Source: Marinobacter sp. S0848L
GTDB lineage: Bacteria > Pseudomonadota > Gammaproteobacteria > Pseudomonadales > Oleiphilaceae
DNA: 64,000 nt
NCBI RefSeq assembly: GCF_023016065.1
Contig: NZ_JALKAQ010000001.1
Coordinates: forward strand, 1 to 64,000
Reading direction: 5' to 3'
The position numbers and the translations under genes are program-made. Shown here in pieces: positions 1-8,951 of this stretch. Numbering within the stretch: position 1 is the stretch's first letter; the number at the start of each line of letters is the position of its first letter. The notes beneath the pieces were generated by a model that saw only the letters and a program-made list of their open reading frames with translations, was not told the origin of the DNA and did not search any database.

Positions 1-70
1 GCCATGGATGGCTTCAGCTAAGCGCACAGGGATGTGCTCGTAGCGTCTCCCGAAAAGGCATTCCCGACCC
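1..70 (+). repeat. Palindromic repeat element, copy A (cut by window start)
   Basis: The right part of the repeat family described at copies B to G. The first inner hairpin is at 1-12 (loop ATGGAT) and the second at 24-37 (loop AGGGAT), followed by the conserved TCGTAGCG at 38-45. The left outer arm lies outside the window, so the outer stem cannot be verified. The A-N-GGA-Y strand is the + strand. It lies upstream of rsgA. Confidence 0.75.
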
Positions 71-193
71 GGCGCTTGCACCAAACCCGGAAGCCCCGAA
101 AAATCAGATGTAGCTTGTTTTTCAAAACTCTGCCTATTGTCCATGATTCACGTATCATGTGGTACACCACTTCCCCAGAATACTAGAGAGCAG

Positions 194-1249
194 ATGGCAA
201 AACGCAAACTGAACAAACGCCAGCAATGGCGCATCGAGAAGATCCAGAAAGAGCGCACCACCCGAATGGCCCGCAAGGAAAAGGCCGTAGAAGCTCAGGC
301 TGAAGCCGGTGAACTGGGGCCCGAACAAGAAGGCCTGATCATCGCACATTACGGCCAGCAACTGGACGTTGAAGCCTTGCAAGGTGATGACGCGGGGCAA
401 GTATTTCGATGCTTTGTTCGAGCTAACATCAGCAGCCTCGTGACCGGCGACAAAGTCGTTTGGCGACCCGGTAAGAGTGAAACCGGAGTGATTGTTGCTC
501 GTTGCGACAGGGAGAACCTGCTGCAGCGGCCCGACAACTTTGGTGCCCTGAAGCCTGTCGCTGCCAACATCGACCATATCATTCTGGTAATCGCACCAGA
601 ACCGGAGCCTCACGATAGCCTGATTGACCGGTATCTTGTGGCGTCTGAAAGCTCCGACATTCCCGCCGTACTACTGCTCAACAAAACGGATTTGATTAAC
701 GACCAGAACCGACCGCAGATCGAAGCTCTGCTCGCCCGTTATGAAGCTTTGGGCTATCAGGTTGAACAAACGTCGGCAGCCGCCTGCGAAGGCGAGCCCG
801 CCCCCGAGGTTGAAGCACTGGTTCGCAACCAGACCAGTGTGTTCGTGGGCCAGTCAGGTGTCGGCAAATCGTCGATTATTCAAACCCTGCTGCCAGATGA
901 GCAGCTTCGGGTAGGCGCAGTGTCAGAGAGTACCGGCAAAGGCGTACACACCACCACCACTGCCAAGCTGTTCCATCTCGCCAGCGGCGGCGATTTGATT
1001 GATTCGCCGGGCATCCGGGAGTTTGGTTTGTGGCACATGACGCCGCAAGAAGTGGAGTACGGCTTTCGGGAAATTCGGCCATTGATGGGGCTGTGCAAGT
1101 TCCGGAACTGTCGGCACATGGGCGATCCGGGGTGTGCACTGGATGCCGCGGCGGAGAACGGCGAAATTTCCCGGGAAAGGCTTAAAAGCTTTCACCGGAT
1201 CCTTCAGGACATGGCCGAGCAGCAAGCTCGCGGGTTAAAGCTAAACTGA
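194..1249 (+). CDS. rsgA: Ribosome small-subunit-dependent GTPase A
   Basis: RsgA (YjeQ) is a circularly permuted GTPase that checks late maturation of the 30S subunit. An OB-fold lies in the first third. It is followed by G4 (NKTD), then G1 (GQSGVGKSS), G3 (DSPG) and a C-terminal zinc knuckle with the pattern C-x4-C-x-H-x5-C. The frame is open from an ATG at 137, but the ATG at 194 is preferred. It gives the conserved MAKRKLNKRQQ start, has an AGAGAG Shine-Dalgarno just upstream, and yields 351 residues, normal for the family. It converges with motB, leaving 26 bp between stops. Confidence 0.95.
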   Translation: MAKRKLNKRQQWRIEKIQKERTTRMARKEKAVEAQAEAGELGPEQEGLIIAHYGQQLDVEALQGDDAGQVFRCFVRANISSLVTGDKVVWRPGKSETGVIVARCDRENLLQRPDNFGALKPVAANIDHIILVIAPEPEPHDSLIDRYLVASESSDIPAVLLLNKTDLINDQNRPQIEALLARYEALGYQVEQTSAAACEGEPAPEVEALVRNQTSVFVGQSGVGKSSIIQTLLPDEQLRVGAVSESTGKGVHTTTTAKLFHLASGGDLIDSPGIREFGLWHMTPQEVEYGFREIRPLMGLCKFRNCRHMGDPGCALDAAAENGEISRERLKSFHRILQDMAEQQARGLKLN

Positions 1250-1275
1250 GCGATCCGTTCCGGTGCGCGAAAGCT

Positions 1276-2235
1276 TTACCAGTTGAGCTCCCCCGGCGCG
1301 GGTTCGGGGCGCTCTTCTCGCCAGCTGCCATCCTCCAGCTTATCCAATGCATCTTGCTCTTGCGCTTCGGTGGGGCGTGTCAAATCGATCAGCGGTTTGG
1401 GCGAAGATGCTGCTCTGGCGCGTGCATCCGCCACCGACTTGTTCTTCAGTACGATGATCGAGATTCGACGATTGATCGGTGCCGTCGGATTATCCGTATC
1501 GAACAACACCGAATCACTTAGCCCGACTACCCGGGCAATTTGTTCAGACCGGACACCACCTGCCACCAATGCCCGCCGGGCCGTGTTGGCGCGATCTGCC
1601 GACAATTCCCAATTGGTGTAGCCCGGACGACCGTTGAACGGTGTGGCATCGGTGTGGCCCGTAAGACTGAGTTTGTTGTTCACCGAGCCGAGTGTTTTCG
1701 CGAGTTCGAACAACAATTCCTGGGTGTAATACTTAAGCTCTGCCCGCCCCGAATCGAACATCGGGCGCCCCGACCGGTCAACAATCTGGATCCTCAAGCC
1801 TTCATCGGTGATATCAATCAGCAACTGATCTTTGAATTCTTGCAGGGTTTCGTTCTGCTCAATTCGTTCTTTCAACTCCTGAAACAACTGCTCCATTCGG
1901 CGCTGCTCGAGCGTGTCCGCCAGCTCATCCACGATTTCATCTTCAATTTGAATGGTGCTGGATTCGATATCCAAGGAACTTTCATCAATAACCGAGGCAC
2001 TGCCGCCCAGATCGATCGGATTCGGCGAGCCGCCCTCGGTAAAACCAACCGGATCTTTGAAGTAACCTTCGACCGCTCGCTTTTGCTCAGGCGTAGCTGT
2101 CGCGGTTAACCAGAGCACCAGAAAGAACGCCATCATCGCAGTGGCAAAATCGGCAAACGCTACTTTCCAAGAGCCGCCGTGATGACCAGCGACGACTTTC
2201 TTCTTGCGTTTGATGATGATCGGCTGTTGTTCCAC
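1276..2235 (-). CDS. motB: Flagellar motor stator protein MotB
   Basis: MotB anchors the proton-driven stator to peptidoglycan. A basic N-terminal tail leads into one transmembrane helix (about 27-49) that carries the proton-binding Asp29 in the context FADFATAMM. A plug/linker region follows. The C-terminal OmpA-like peptidoglycan-binding domain contains LTGHTDATPF and the NWELSADRA motif. The length of 319 residues is normal. It is the second gene of a motA-motB operon, 28 bp after motA. Confidence 0.95.
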   Translation of the reverse strand: MEQQPIIIKRKKKVVAGHHGGSWKVAFADFATAMMAFFLVLWLTATATPEQKRAVEGYFKDPVGFTEGGSPNPIDLGGSASVIDESSLDIESSTIQIEDEIVDELADTLEQRRMEQLFQELKERIEQNETLQEFKDQLLIDITDEGLRIQIVDRSGRPMFDSGRAELKYYTQELLFELAKTLGSVNNKLSLTGHTDATPFNGRPGYTNWELSADRANTARRALVAGGVRSEQIARVVGLSDSVLFDTDNPTAPINRRISIIVLKNKSVADARARAASSPKPLIDLTRPTEAQEQDALDKLEDGSWREERPEPAPGELNW

Positions 2236-2263
2236 CCTTAACTCCGGCTATGGTTGAGCGGCA

Positions 2264-3115
2264 TCACTTGGAGCGTACGTGATCGTTCAATTCCTGAAAG
2301 CCCGGCCGTTTCTCGGTTGGCAAGGCTTTGCGGCCAAATTCAATGGCCATTTGCGGAGCCTGGCCGGCAACCGTCGCCACGATGGCTGACTTTACACACT
2401 CGTAGGCTTTCAGCTCGTATTTCGCAGTGTGCTCAAGGGCGATTGAGGCCGGGCCGACAAAACCGTAGCCCATCCAAATGCCCAGAAACGTACCTACCAG
2501 CGCCGCCGCCACGCTCAAGCCGATCTTCTCCGGCCCTTCGCTCAGGAAGTTCATGGTGATAACAATGCCCAGAACTGCCGCTACGATCCCCAACCCCGGT
2601 AAGGCATCGGCGATCTTGTTAACCGCGTGAGCAGGCTCTTCCAGCTCATGCTGACGATTCTCGATTTCGTTTTCCATCATGCTTTCCAGCTCGTGGGGTG
2701 CCATGTTTCCGGAGCTGATGATGCGCAGGTAGTCGGTGATGAAATCCAGTAGATGCTTTGATTTCATAATGGCCGGGTAACGGGTAAAAATCGGACTTTC
2801 TTCCGGGTTGTCGACGTCCTCTTCAATGGCCATCACGCCCTGCTTGCGTGATTTATCGAAGATCTCGTAAAGCAGACTCAGAAGGTCCATATAATACGCT
2901 TTGTTGAACGGAGAGCCGGTGAGCAATCGCAGCAGTCCGCTAAACACCTCTTTCACGGTGTGCATCGGATTGGCGATCACAAACGAGCCCACCGCCGCCC
3001 CGCCAATGATCAGCACTTCCGTTGGCTGCCAAAGCACCGCCAAATTCCCGCCGTGCAGAGTGTAGCCACCGAGAACACTCGCAATAACAATCACTGCACC
3101 AATAATCAGCAGCAT
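2264..3115 (-). CDS. motA: Flagellar motor stator protein MotA
   Basis: The MotA/TolQ/ExbB-family subunit that forms the proton channel with MotB and pushes on the rotor. At 283 residues it has the family length. Four hydrophobic segments are visible: two near the N terminus (about 1-50) and two around 160-215. A long cytoplasmic loop with charged residues lies between the pairs. The start begins directly with the first transmembrane helix (MLLIIGAVIVIAS). A 141 bp divergent intergenic region separates it from psd and must hold both promoters; I could not assign a clear flagellar sigma28 site there. Confidence 0.95.
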   Translation of the reverse strand: MLLIIGAVIVIASVLGGYTLHGGNLAVLWQPTEVLIIGGAAVGSFVIANPMHTVKEVFSGLLRLLTGSPFNKAYYMDLLSLLYEIFDKSRKQGVMAIEEDVDNPEESPIFTRYPAIMKSKHLLDFITDYLRIISSGNMAPHELESMMENEIENRQHELEEPAHAVNKIADALPGLGIVAAVLGIVITMNFLSEGPEKIGLSVAAALVGTFLGIWMGYGFVGPASIALEHTAKYELKAYECVKSAIVATVAGQAPQMAIEFGRKALPTEKRPGFQELNDHVRSK

Positions 3116-3256
3116 AAAGAAGTAGTCGTCCGTTTGGATTCTGTTGAAAATCAGCGTTTGATGATAGCAAGCTCACGGCAGAACAGCGAAGGGGAGAAAC
3201 AATTTCTATACACTGCGCCCAGTTTGCTAAACTGCCCCGCTTTATAGAACCGAGAG

Positions 3257-4135
3257 ATGTCTCAAATGCTTGATAAACTGTTCGTCTTGAGTCAATACGT
3301 CACGCCGCAGCTAACGCTATCACGATTGGCTGGCCGTCTTGCTGACTATGACCGGAGTCCAGCTCTTAAAAACCGCGTCATCCGCTGGTTTATCGGCCGT
3401 TACGGGGTAAACATGAGTGAGGCCGCCGAATCTGACCCCACCGCTTACGACAGTTTCAACGCATTTTTTACCCGCGCTCTCAAGCCCGGTGCCCGTACCG
3501 TTGATCAGAGCGCGGGCGTATTTGTCAGCCCGGTTGATGGTGCTATCAGCCAATTAGGTCAAGTCACGGCAGACGACCGGGTATTTCAGGCCAAAGGGCA
3601 GTCTTTCAGCCTGACCGAACTGCTCGGTGGTGACGAAAAGCGCGCAGACGCCTTTCGTGAAGGTGAATTCGCCACCATTTATCTGTCCCCTAAAGACTAC
3701 CACCGAATTCACATGCCGGTGGCCGGCACACTGAAAGAAATGGTGTACGTTCCCGGCAAGCTGTTTTCTGTTAATCCGGTCACGGCCGAAAACGTTCCGA
3801 ATCTGTTCGCGCGAAATGAGCGCGTAGCCTGCATTTTCGAGACCGAAGCCGGCCCCATGGCGCTGGTTTTGGTGGGCGCGATGATCGTCGGCAGTGTCGA
3901 AACCACCTGGGCCGGTGTGGTTGCGCCCAAGCCGAGCAAGGTAACCGAGTGGCAGTACTCAGGTGACCAAGCGGTTCGCTTCGAGAAAGGCGACGAGATG
4001 GGACGCTTCCGCCTGGGCTCGACCGTTGTGCTGGTCATGCCCAAAGGCGCGGTGAACTGGAACGCAGACCAAGTCGCAAGCAAAACGGTAAAAATGGGCG
4101 AGGCCTTTGGCCAGTTGAAGCCAGCGAAAGCCTGA
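3257..4135 (+). CDS. psd: Phosphatidylserine decarboxylase proenzyme
   Basis: Converts phosphatidylserine to phosphatidylethanolamine at the inner membrane. The protein has 292 residues. The self-cleavage motif LGST is near the C terminus with Ser255, which would become the pyruvoyl group of the small alpha chain. SPVDG and the YHRIHMPVAG block are typical of the family. It converges with epmA with only 5 bp between stops. As I recall, psd, rsgA and epmA are commonly neighbours in gammaproteobacteria. Confidence 0.96.
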   Translation: MSQMLDKLFVLSQYVTPQLTLSRLAGRLADYDRSPALKNRVIRWFIGRYGVNMSEAAESDPTAYDSFNAFFTRALKPGARTVDQSAGVFVSPVDGAISQLGQVTADDRVFQAKGQSFSLTELLGGDEKRADAFREGEFATIYLSPKDYHRIHMPVAGTLKEMVYVPGKLFSVNPVTAENVPNLFARNERVACIFETEAGPMALVLVGAMIVGSVETTWAGVVAPKPSKVTEWQYSGDQAVRFEKGDEMGRFRLGSTVVLVMPKGAVNWNADQVASKTVKMGEAFGQLKPAKA

Positions 4136-4140
4136 CGCGG

Positions 4141-5109
4141 TCAGGCTCTCTCGATCGGAAAGGCCAGAACTTCCTCGATCGTTTTCGCAGCCATTTTCAG
4201 CATCAACAGCCGATCTAGCCCCAAGGCAACACCCGAGCATTCGGGCAGGCCGGCCTCCAACGCCGCCATAAAGGCACTATCCAAAGCCATTTCAGGCTTG
4301 CCAGCCAGCCGGCGCTGCTGGTTGTCGGCCTCGAAACGCTGTCGCTGCTCCTCCGGGTCCGTCAGTTCCCAATACCCGTTGCAGAGCTCCAAGCCGTTGA
4401 TGTAAAGCTCGAACCGATGCGCGACCGGGTGCCCCTGCTGTTGTGACACCCTTGCCAGGGCAGCCTGCGCCGCCGGATAGCCGGTAATAAACACTGGCCG
4501 CTCGAAGCCCAAACCTGGCTCCACCGCAAAACTCATGACCAAATCCAGGCAATCGTTGCGGCTCAGCTCCGCAAGTTGTTCCGGCCCCAGCCATTGGGCG
4601 CAATAACGTTTCAGGTCGTCATCGGAGATTTCCATGGGGTCGAAGCCGGCGCTTTCGAACACTGCCTGCCGATAGTTCAGTTGAGCCGGCCGCTCACACC
4701 CGAGCCAACCGCACACCAGATCGGCCACTTCCGTCATGAGCGCCTGATCATCCATTCCGACCCGATACCATTCCAGCATCGAAAATTCCGGGTTGTGACG
4801 TCGCCCTCGCTCGCCATTCCGAAACACACGGGCGATCTGGTAGATACAACCAGAACCTGCAGCCAAAAGCCGTTTCATGGGGTATTCAGGCGAGGTTTGA
4901 AGCCACCCCCCCTGGACTCTCCCGGCCCTTATATCTGCCGGGATACCGTCGAGATTCAAATCGGTAACGCCGTGGCGGCCAAGTACTGGCGTTTCCACTT
5001 CCAGCACATTCCGCTCACAAAAAAAGCCGCGCACGTAAGCAAGCTGCTGTGCACGGCTTTTTAGAGCGTCCCGCGAGGCAGTCGGCTGCCAGACAGGAGA
5101 TTCAATCAT
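4141..5109 (-). CDS. epmA: EF-P (R)-beta-lysine ligase EpmA
   Basis: A class II lysyl-tRNA synthetase paralogue without the anticodon-binding domain (PoxA/GenX/YjeA). It attaches (R)-beta-lysine to Lys34 of EF-P. The 322-residue chain is a bare catalytic core: motif 2 is visible (TSPEYPMKRLL ... FRNGERGRRHNPEFSMLEWYR), and motif 3 is near the C terminus (GVALGLDRLLML). It starts 6 bp after the efp stop, so the two form an operon. The first 100 bp of the coding sequence contain a terminator-like hairpin, listed separately. Together with efp and epmB it completes the lysylation pathway. Confidence 0.95.
   Translation of the reverse strand: MIESPVWQPTASRDALKSRAQQLAYVRGFFCERNVLEVETPVLGRHGVTDLNLDGIPADIRAGRVQGGWLQTSPEYPMKRLLAAGSGCIYQIARVFRNGERGRRHNPEFSMLEWYRVGMDDQALMTEVADLVCGWLGCERPAQLNYRQAVFESAGFDPMEISDDDLKRYCAQWLGPEQLAELSRNDCLDLVMSFAVEPGLGFERPVFITGYPAAQAALARVSQQQGHPVAHRFELYINGLELCNGYWELTDPEEQRQRFEADNQQRRLAGKPEMALDSAFMAALEAGLPECSGVALGLDRLLMLKMAAKTIEEVLAFPIERA
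5019..5062 (-). terminator. Terminator-like hairpin inside the epmA coding sequence
   Basis: On the minus strand, 47 nt into epmA, the RNA can form a 14-bp stem (5062-5049 with 5034-5021). All pairs are satisfied, including one G-U wobble. The stem encloses a 14-nt loop and ends in a run of seven U (5025-5019). On the plus strand the same pair would be a C-A mismatch, so the structure favours efp-to-epmA transcription. Translated, it encodes about residues 16-31 of EpmA. The structure is plain in the sequence; its activity as an attenuator is inference. Confidence 0.55.
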
Positions 5110-5115
5110 CGGTCA

Positions 5116-5691
5116 TTAACTGCTTTTGACGCGGTTTACGTATTCGCCAGTGCGAGTATCCACTTTCAGCACTTCACCGATGACGATGAACAACGGCACG
5201 TTGACAACCGCCCCCGTGGACAAGGTCGCAGGCTTGGAGCCGCCTTGTGCGGTATCGCCCTTCATGCCCGGGTCCGTGTCTACAACCTCGAGTTCAACAA
5301 AGTTCGGCGGCGTAACCGACAAAGGCGCACCGTTGTACAGCGTTACGGTGTAAACGTCTTGCTCTTTCAGCCACTTAACAGTGTCGCCGACTGCTTTAGC
5401 GTCTGCGGCATACTGCTCGAAAGAACCGTCCGTCAGCATGAAATGCCAGAACTCCCCATCGGAGTACAGGTATTCCATGTCTTGTTCCATTACGTCCGCC
5501 GCCTCGAGACTCTCGCCCGATTTGAAAGTACGCTCCCAAACCCGGTTGGTCATCAGGTTGCGAAGCTTTACACGGTTAAAAGCCTGCCCTTTACCGGGCT
5601 TAACGAATTCGTTTTCCAGCATGATACAAGGGTCGCCATCCAGCAAAACCTTGAGCCCGCCACGAAATTCGTTGGTAGAATATGAAGCCAT
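5116..5691 (-). CDS. efp: Translation elongation factor P
   Basis: Relieves ribosome stalling at polyproline stretches. The 191-residue protein has the three beta-barrel domains of EF-P. Lys34 lies in the PGKGQA loop, exactly where EpmA and EpmB act. The frame is open to an ATG at 5709, but the ATG at 5691 gives the canonical [12 protein letters not shown] start and has an AGGTGG Shine-Dalgarno in front. It is first in an efp-epmA operon and diverges from epmB, with only 45 bp between the two start codons. Confidence 0.96.
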   Translation of the reverse strand: MASYSTNEFRGGLKVLLDGDPCIMLENEFVKPGKGQAFNRVKLRNLMTNRVWERTFKSGESLEAADVMEQDMEYLYSDGEFWHFMLTDGSFEQYAADAKAVGDTVKWLKEQDVYTVTLYNGAPLSVTPPNFVELEVVDTDPGMKGDTAQGGSKPATLSTGAVVNVPLFIVIGEVLKVDTRTGEYVNRVKSS

Positions 5692-5736
5692 GAAATGTCC
5701 ACCTGACATACTGTCGTTAAAAATTCAAAGGCCGCT

Positions 5737-6801
5737 ATGATACAGCGAACTCCGGTCCGTATAGAAGCCCGTAACACCAGTCATCTTCCAGAGCACGGAA
5801 CCTGCACTGCCGAAAACCAAAGCTGGCAAACGATTCTGAGCCAATCACTGAGCAACCCTGAGCAGTTACTGGAACGCCTCAACCTGCCTGCAGAACGATG
5901 GCTGGAGGGCGCAAAGAGCGGCCACAAACTGTTTCAGATCCGCGTGCCCGAACCGTTCATCAGGCGCATGGAGCCCGGCAACCCGAACGATCCGCTGCTG
6001 CGCCAGGTACTGCCAATAGCCGACGAAACCGTAGAGCAGCCCGGTTTTGTCCGGGACCCCCTGGAGGAAAATACCGCGATTCAGACCACCGGCCTGATCA
6101 GAAAATACCACAGCCGTGCTCTGTTAATGGTCACCGGCCAATGTGCAATCAACTGTCGCTACTGCTTCCGGCGGCACTTCCCTTATGGAGAGCATAAACT
6201 CAGCCGCGATGACCGCCACCAGATTGTTACGGCACTGAACGCCAGCCCCGAGATCAACGAAGTCATTCTCAGCGGTGGCGACCCATTGGCCGTCAATGAC
6301 CGTCTGCTCTCGCAGTGGGTGGATTTGCTCGATGCGGTACCCCACCTGAAGCGATTGCGCATTCATTCACGACTGCCGGTCGTTATCCCTCAGCGGGTGT
6401 GTGACGACATGTTATCGTGGCTGGACCGTACCCGCTTGCAGAAAGTGCTGGTGGTTCACGTAAACCACCCCGCTGAAATTGATCAGGCCACTCGTGAGGC
6501 ATTCGCACGCTTAAAACAAGCCGGTGTTACGCTTCTAAATCAGAGTGTTATTCTCAAAGGAGTGAACGATAACGCCGACACGCTGTCAGCGTTGAGCGAG
6601 GCACTGTTTGATGCGGGTGTAATGCCGTACTATCTACACGCCTTTGATCCGGTGGCCGGAGCGCATCATTTCGATGTCAGTGATGCCGCTGCAGCCCTGC
6701 TCGTTCGGCAAATGCTGGAAAGGCTCCCGGGATTTCTGGTTCCGAAACTCGTACGTGAAGTTCCGGGCGAAACCAGCAAAACCCCAATACCAGTAAATTA
6801 G
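5737..6801 (+). CDS. epmB: EF-P lysine 2,3-aminomutase EpmB
   Basis: A radical-SAM enzyme of the lysine 2,3-aminomutase family (YjeK type) that makes (R)-beta-lysine for EpmA. The [4Fe-4S] cysteines are C136, C140 and C143 in the CxxxCxxC motif. It is followed by RRHFPY and the SGGDPL glycine-rich motif that contacts SAM. At 354 residues it is the short EpmB form rather than the catabolic KamA. It diverges from efp across 45 bp, so the promoters of both genes must be very close or overlap the coding starts. Confidence 0.94.
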   Translation: MIQRTPVRIEARNTSHLPEHGTCTAENQSWQTILSQSLSNPEQLLERLNLPAERWLEGAKSGHKLFQIRVPEPFIRRMEPGNPNDPLLRQVLPIADETVEQPGFVRDPLEENTAIQTTGLIRKYHSRALLMVTGQCAINCRYCFRRHFPYGEHKLSRDDRHQIVTALNASPEINEVILSGGDPLAVNDRLLSQWVDLLDAVPHLKRLRIHSRLPVVIPQRVCDDMLSWLDRTRLQKVLVVHVNHPAEIDQATREAFARLKQAGVTLLNQSVILKGVNDNADTLSALSEALFDAGVMPYYLHAFDPVAGAHHFDVSDAAAALLVRQMLERLPGFLVPKLVREVPGETSKTPIPVN

Positions 6802-6988
6802 TGAGGCATGTCGCAAAATTAAGCGGTTTCTGACTTGTCAAAGATTGTTAACTAATGACTTTCTCGCTTTTTGTCATCGCTTTGCTACTTTAAAGTCTAG
6901 TACCGGGAAACAATAAAGAGCTGTATTTTCGGTAATTTCACTTAAACACTCACCGTAATTTAGCCACTGGCGCGAGATCATAGTAGGC

Positions 6989-8776
6989 ATGACTCTGAAA
7001 CCCGAACTTAAGGTCCCTGAGCAAAAAACAGCGAGCTTGTCGTTTTGCGACACTTCGCCCAAAGCGTTCCGTGCCTGGACCCGCCAGCTGCCTATGGCGA
7101 ATATCGGTGAAACCTCGCGCCAGCTCTATCACGCGATCATAGAAGTGAATCAGTTGTTCCTTCCGCCCCAACAACGCATGCAGTTTCTGGAGTTAGCCAG
7201 GGACAAAATTCACTTTGTCTGCAACGAACTGTCCCGGCACTTCCTCGGTCTGGCCATTGCCCTGCCGGAGAAGCAGCGCAAAATCGCCAACCTCACACAA
7301 GCACTCCAGCTTCATTTAGCCAGCGGCTACAAGCTGTGTGTACTTGAATTTATTGACAACGGCGGCCTAGACAAAAACAAGCGTCAGATCAGCATAGCCA
7401 TGCATCGCGCTATCTCCGAACTGGGCGCCACCATTCTCCGCGCTCACCAGTTGTATTGCCCCAGCCCGGCCAACAGCTGGCTGGAGTGCCACCGCCTGTT
7501 CCGGTTCGCCAAGCGCCATAAGCTGGATGCACACGATGTTGACGACCAACTGCTCAAACATCGCCGTTCCAGCACCGTGGCGGACAGCTACAAGCGTGTC
7601 TTGCTGTTAGGTTGTGCTCGGCCGAATCAACTGCGCCAAACCGAGCTGACACTGATCTACGATCTGTTCGAAACCTGGACCGTGTATTGCGAATGCGGCC
7701 CAGAGCTTGGCGACGACAGCCTGTTCGTGGTTAATCTGGAAAAAGACTCGTCACCCATCTACCGCAGCTTGCTTGAGCAGGTTCCAGGCGAAAACAATGT
7801 CGGTTTCGATACCCGTGAACTGTCAACGCACTTGGCCGAAGCCGTTCAGGCGCGTCACGAAAAATCCGCGAGCGCGACGAAGCTGGATATCCCGGCAACC
7901 ATCAGCGATAACTTGCTGACACACCTCAGCCAGGCATTGGGCATTTTAGCCAAGCGCAATTTCAATCGAATTGCCAGCCAGGGAACTCTGGAGATTTGCG
8001 TCGGCCTAACCGCCGCCCATTATTTTATTGCCGGAGAGAAAACCTTTCCGGAGTTCGTTGACGGCAACGATGAACAGCATGAAGAAGAAAATTTCTTTAT
8101 TCGCAACTCCACACCAAAACCTGACGCCTGGTCTGGAGCGCACGATGCGGCTGCTCAGGAACGCAGTTTGCCACCATCAGACGCTCCCATTAATTTCCGG
8201 AACAGTTCGGGCACCAAACCAAGCAAAACCAGGCCGGTTGCCCACAAAGCCTCGCTGATCAACACCAGTCCGGGCGGTTATTGCGTGGGCTGGGAAAGCA
8301 ACATCCCGGCATCTTTGCAGGCCGGAGAAGTGCTCGGTGTCAGGGAACAAAGCTCGCATCCCTGGAGTCTGGCGGTGGTCCGTTGGCTTCGACAGGTTCG
8401 CAACCAAGGCACTCAAGTGGGCATCGAACTGCTCGCCCCCAGTGCCGCACCCTGCGCAGTACGCCTCATTCAGAAAGTGGGCAACAGCAGCGAATACCTT
8501 CGCGGGCTCATGCTGCCGGAGATCAGCGTGGTTAACCAGCCTGCAACCCTTATTACTCCTCGCTTGCCGTTCCAGAGTGGCAGCCGTATCTCGCTGCTGC
8601 ACGATGGCTGCGAAGACCAGGGCCAATTGCTGAAAAAGGTTTCCGCAACAGGCAGTGTCAGTCAGTTCGAGCTTAAATTGCATACAGCCGCAACCTCCTC
8701 GCACACCAAGGGGCCCCGGGGTTCTGGCTCAGGCACAACAGAAGACGAATTCGACTCTTTGTGGCCGTCGCTTTAA
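6989..8776 (+). CDS. Conserved protein upstream of fimX (PA4958-like, possible atypical PilZ)
   Basis: A 595-residue soluble protein with no signal peptide. The N-terminal two thirds are mostly helical. A low-complexity, Ser/Thr/Pro-rich linker lies around residues 360-420. The C-terminal part (about 425-560) is beta-rich, with a pattern (VGWESNIP, RWLRQV, VGIELL) like PilZ-type c-di-GMP receptor domains, but I see no clear RxxxR ... DxSxxG motif. Its place directly upstream of fimX corresponds, from memory, to P. aeruginosa PA4958-PA4959. A role in c-di-GMP or pilus control is inference from context. 186 bp upstream of it hold no gene. Confidence 0.75.
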   Translation: MTLKPELKVPEQKTASLSFCDTSPKAFRAWTRQLPMANIGETSRQLYHAIIEVNQLFLPPQQRMQFLELARDKIHFVCNELSRHFLGLAIALPEKQRKIANLTQALQLHLASGYKLCVLEFIDNGGLDKNKRQISIAMHRAISELGATILRAHQLYCPSPANSWLECHRLFRFAKRHKLDAHDVDDQLLKHRRSSTVADSYKRVLLLGCARPNQLRQTELTLIYDLFETWTVYCECGPELGDDSLFVVNLEKDSSPIYRSLLEQVPGENNVGFDTRELSTHLAEAVQARHEKSASATKLDIPATISDNLLTHLSQALGILAKRNFNRIASQGTLEICVGLTAAHYFIAGEKTFPEFVDGNDEQHEEENFFIRNSTPKPDAWSGAHDAAAQERSLPPSDAPINFRNSSGTKPSKTRPVAHKASLINTSPGGYCVGWESNIPASLQAGEVLGVREQSSHPWSLAVVRWLRQVRNQGTQVGIELLAPSAAPCAVRLIQKVGNSSEYLRGLMLPEISVVNQPATLITPRLPFQSGSRISLLHDGCEDQGQLLKKVSATGSVSQFELKLHTAATSSHTKGPRGSGSGTTEDEFDSLWPSL

Positions 8777-8804
8777 ACGACCTGTTAACAGTCCATTGAC
8801 GTCA

Positions 8805-8827
8805 GGGTTGTTATTAATCAACAACCC
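8805..8827 (+). terminator. Weak hairpin, possible terminator
   Basis: An 8-bp perfect stem (GGGTTGTT with AACAACCC) and 7-nt loop lie 28 bp after the stop of the upstream gene. Only a short, interrupted T-rich stretch follows, so it may slow transcription into fimX rather than stop it. Confidence 0.35.
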
Positions 8828-8951
8828 CTTCATCATTCTATTGCAATGATACGCCGGTTATTTGCCGAAAATCCGGAAGAATTTTACCTTCCGCATTACT
8901 GACGGCAAATCGCTTCGGCACCATCAAACGGCATGATGAGATATCGTACGA

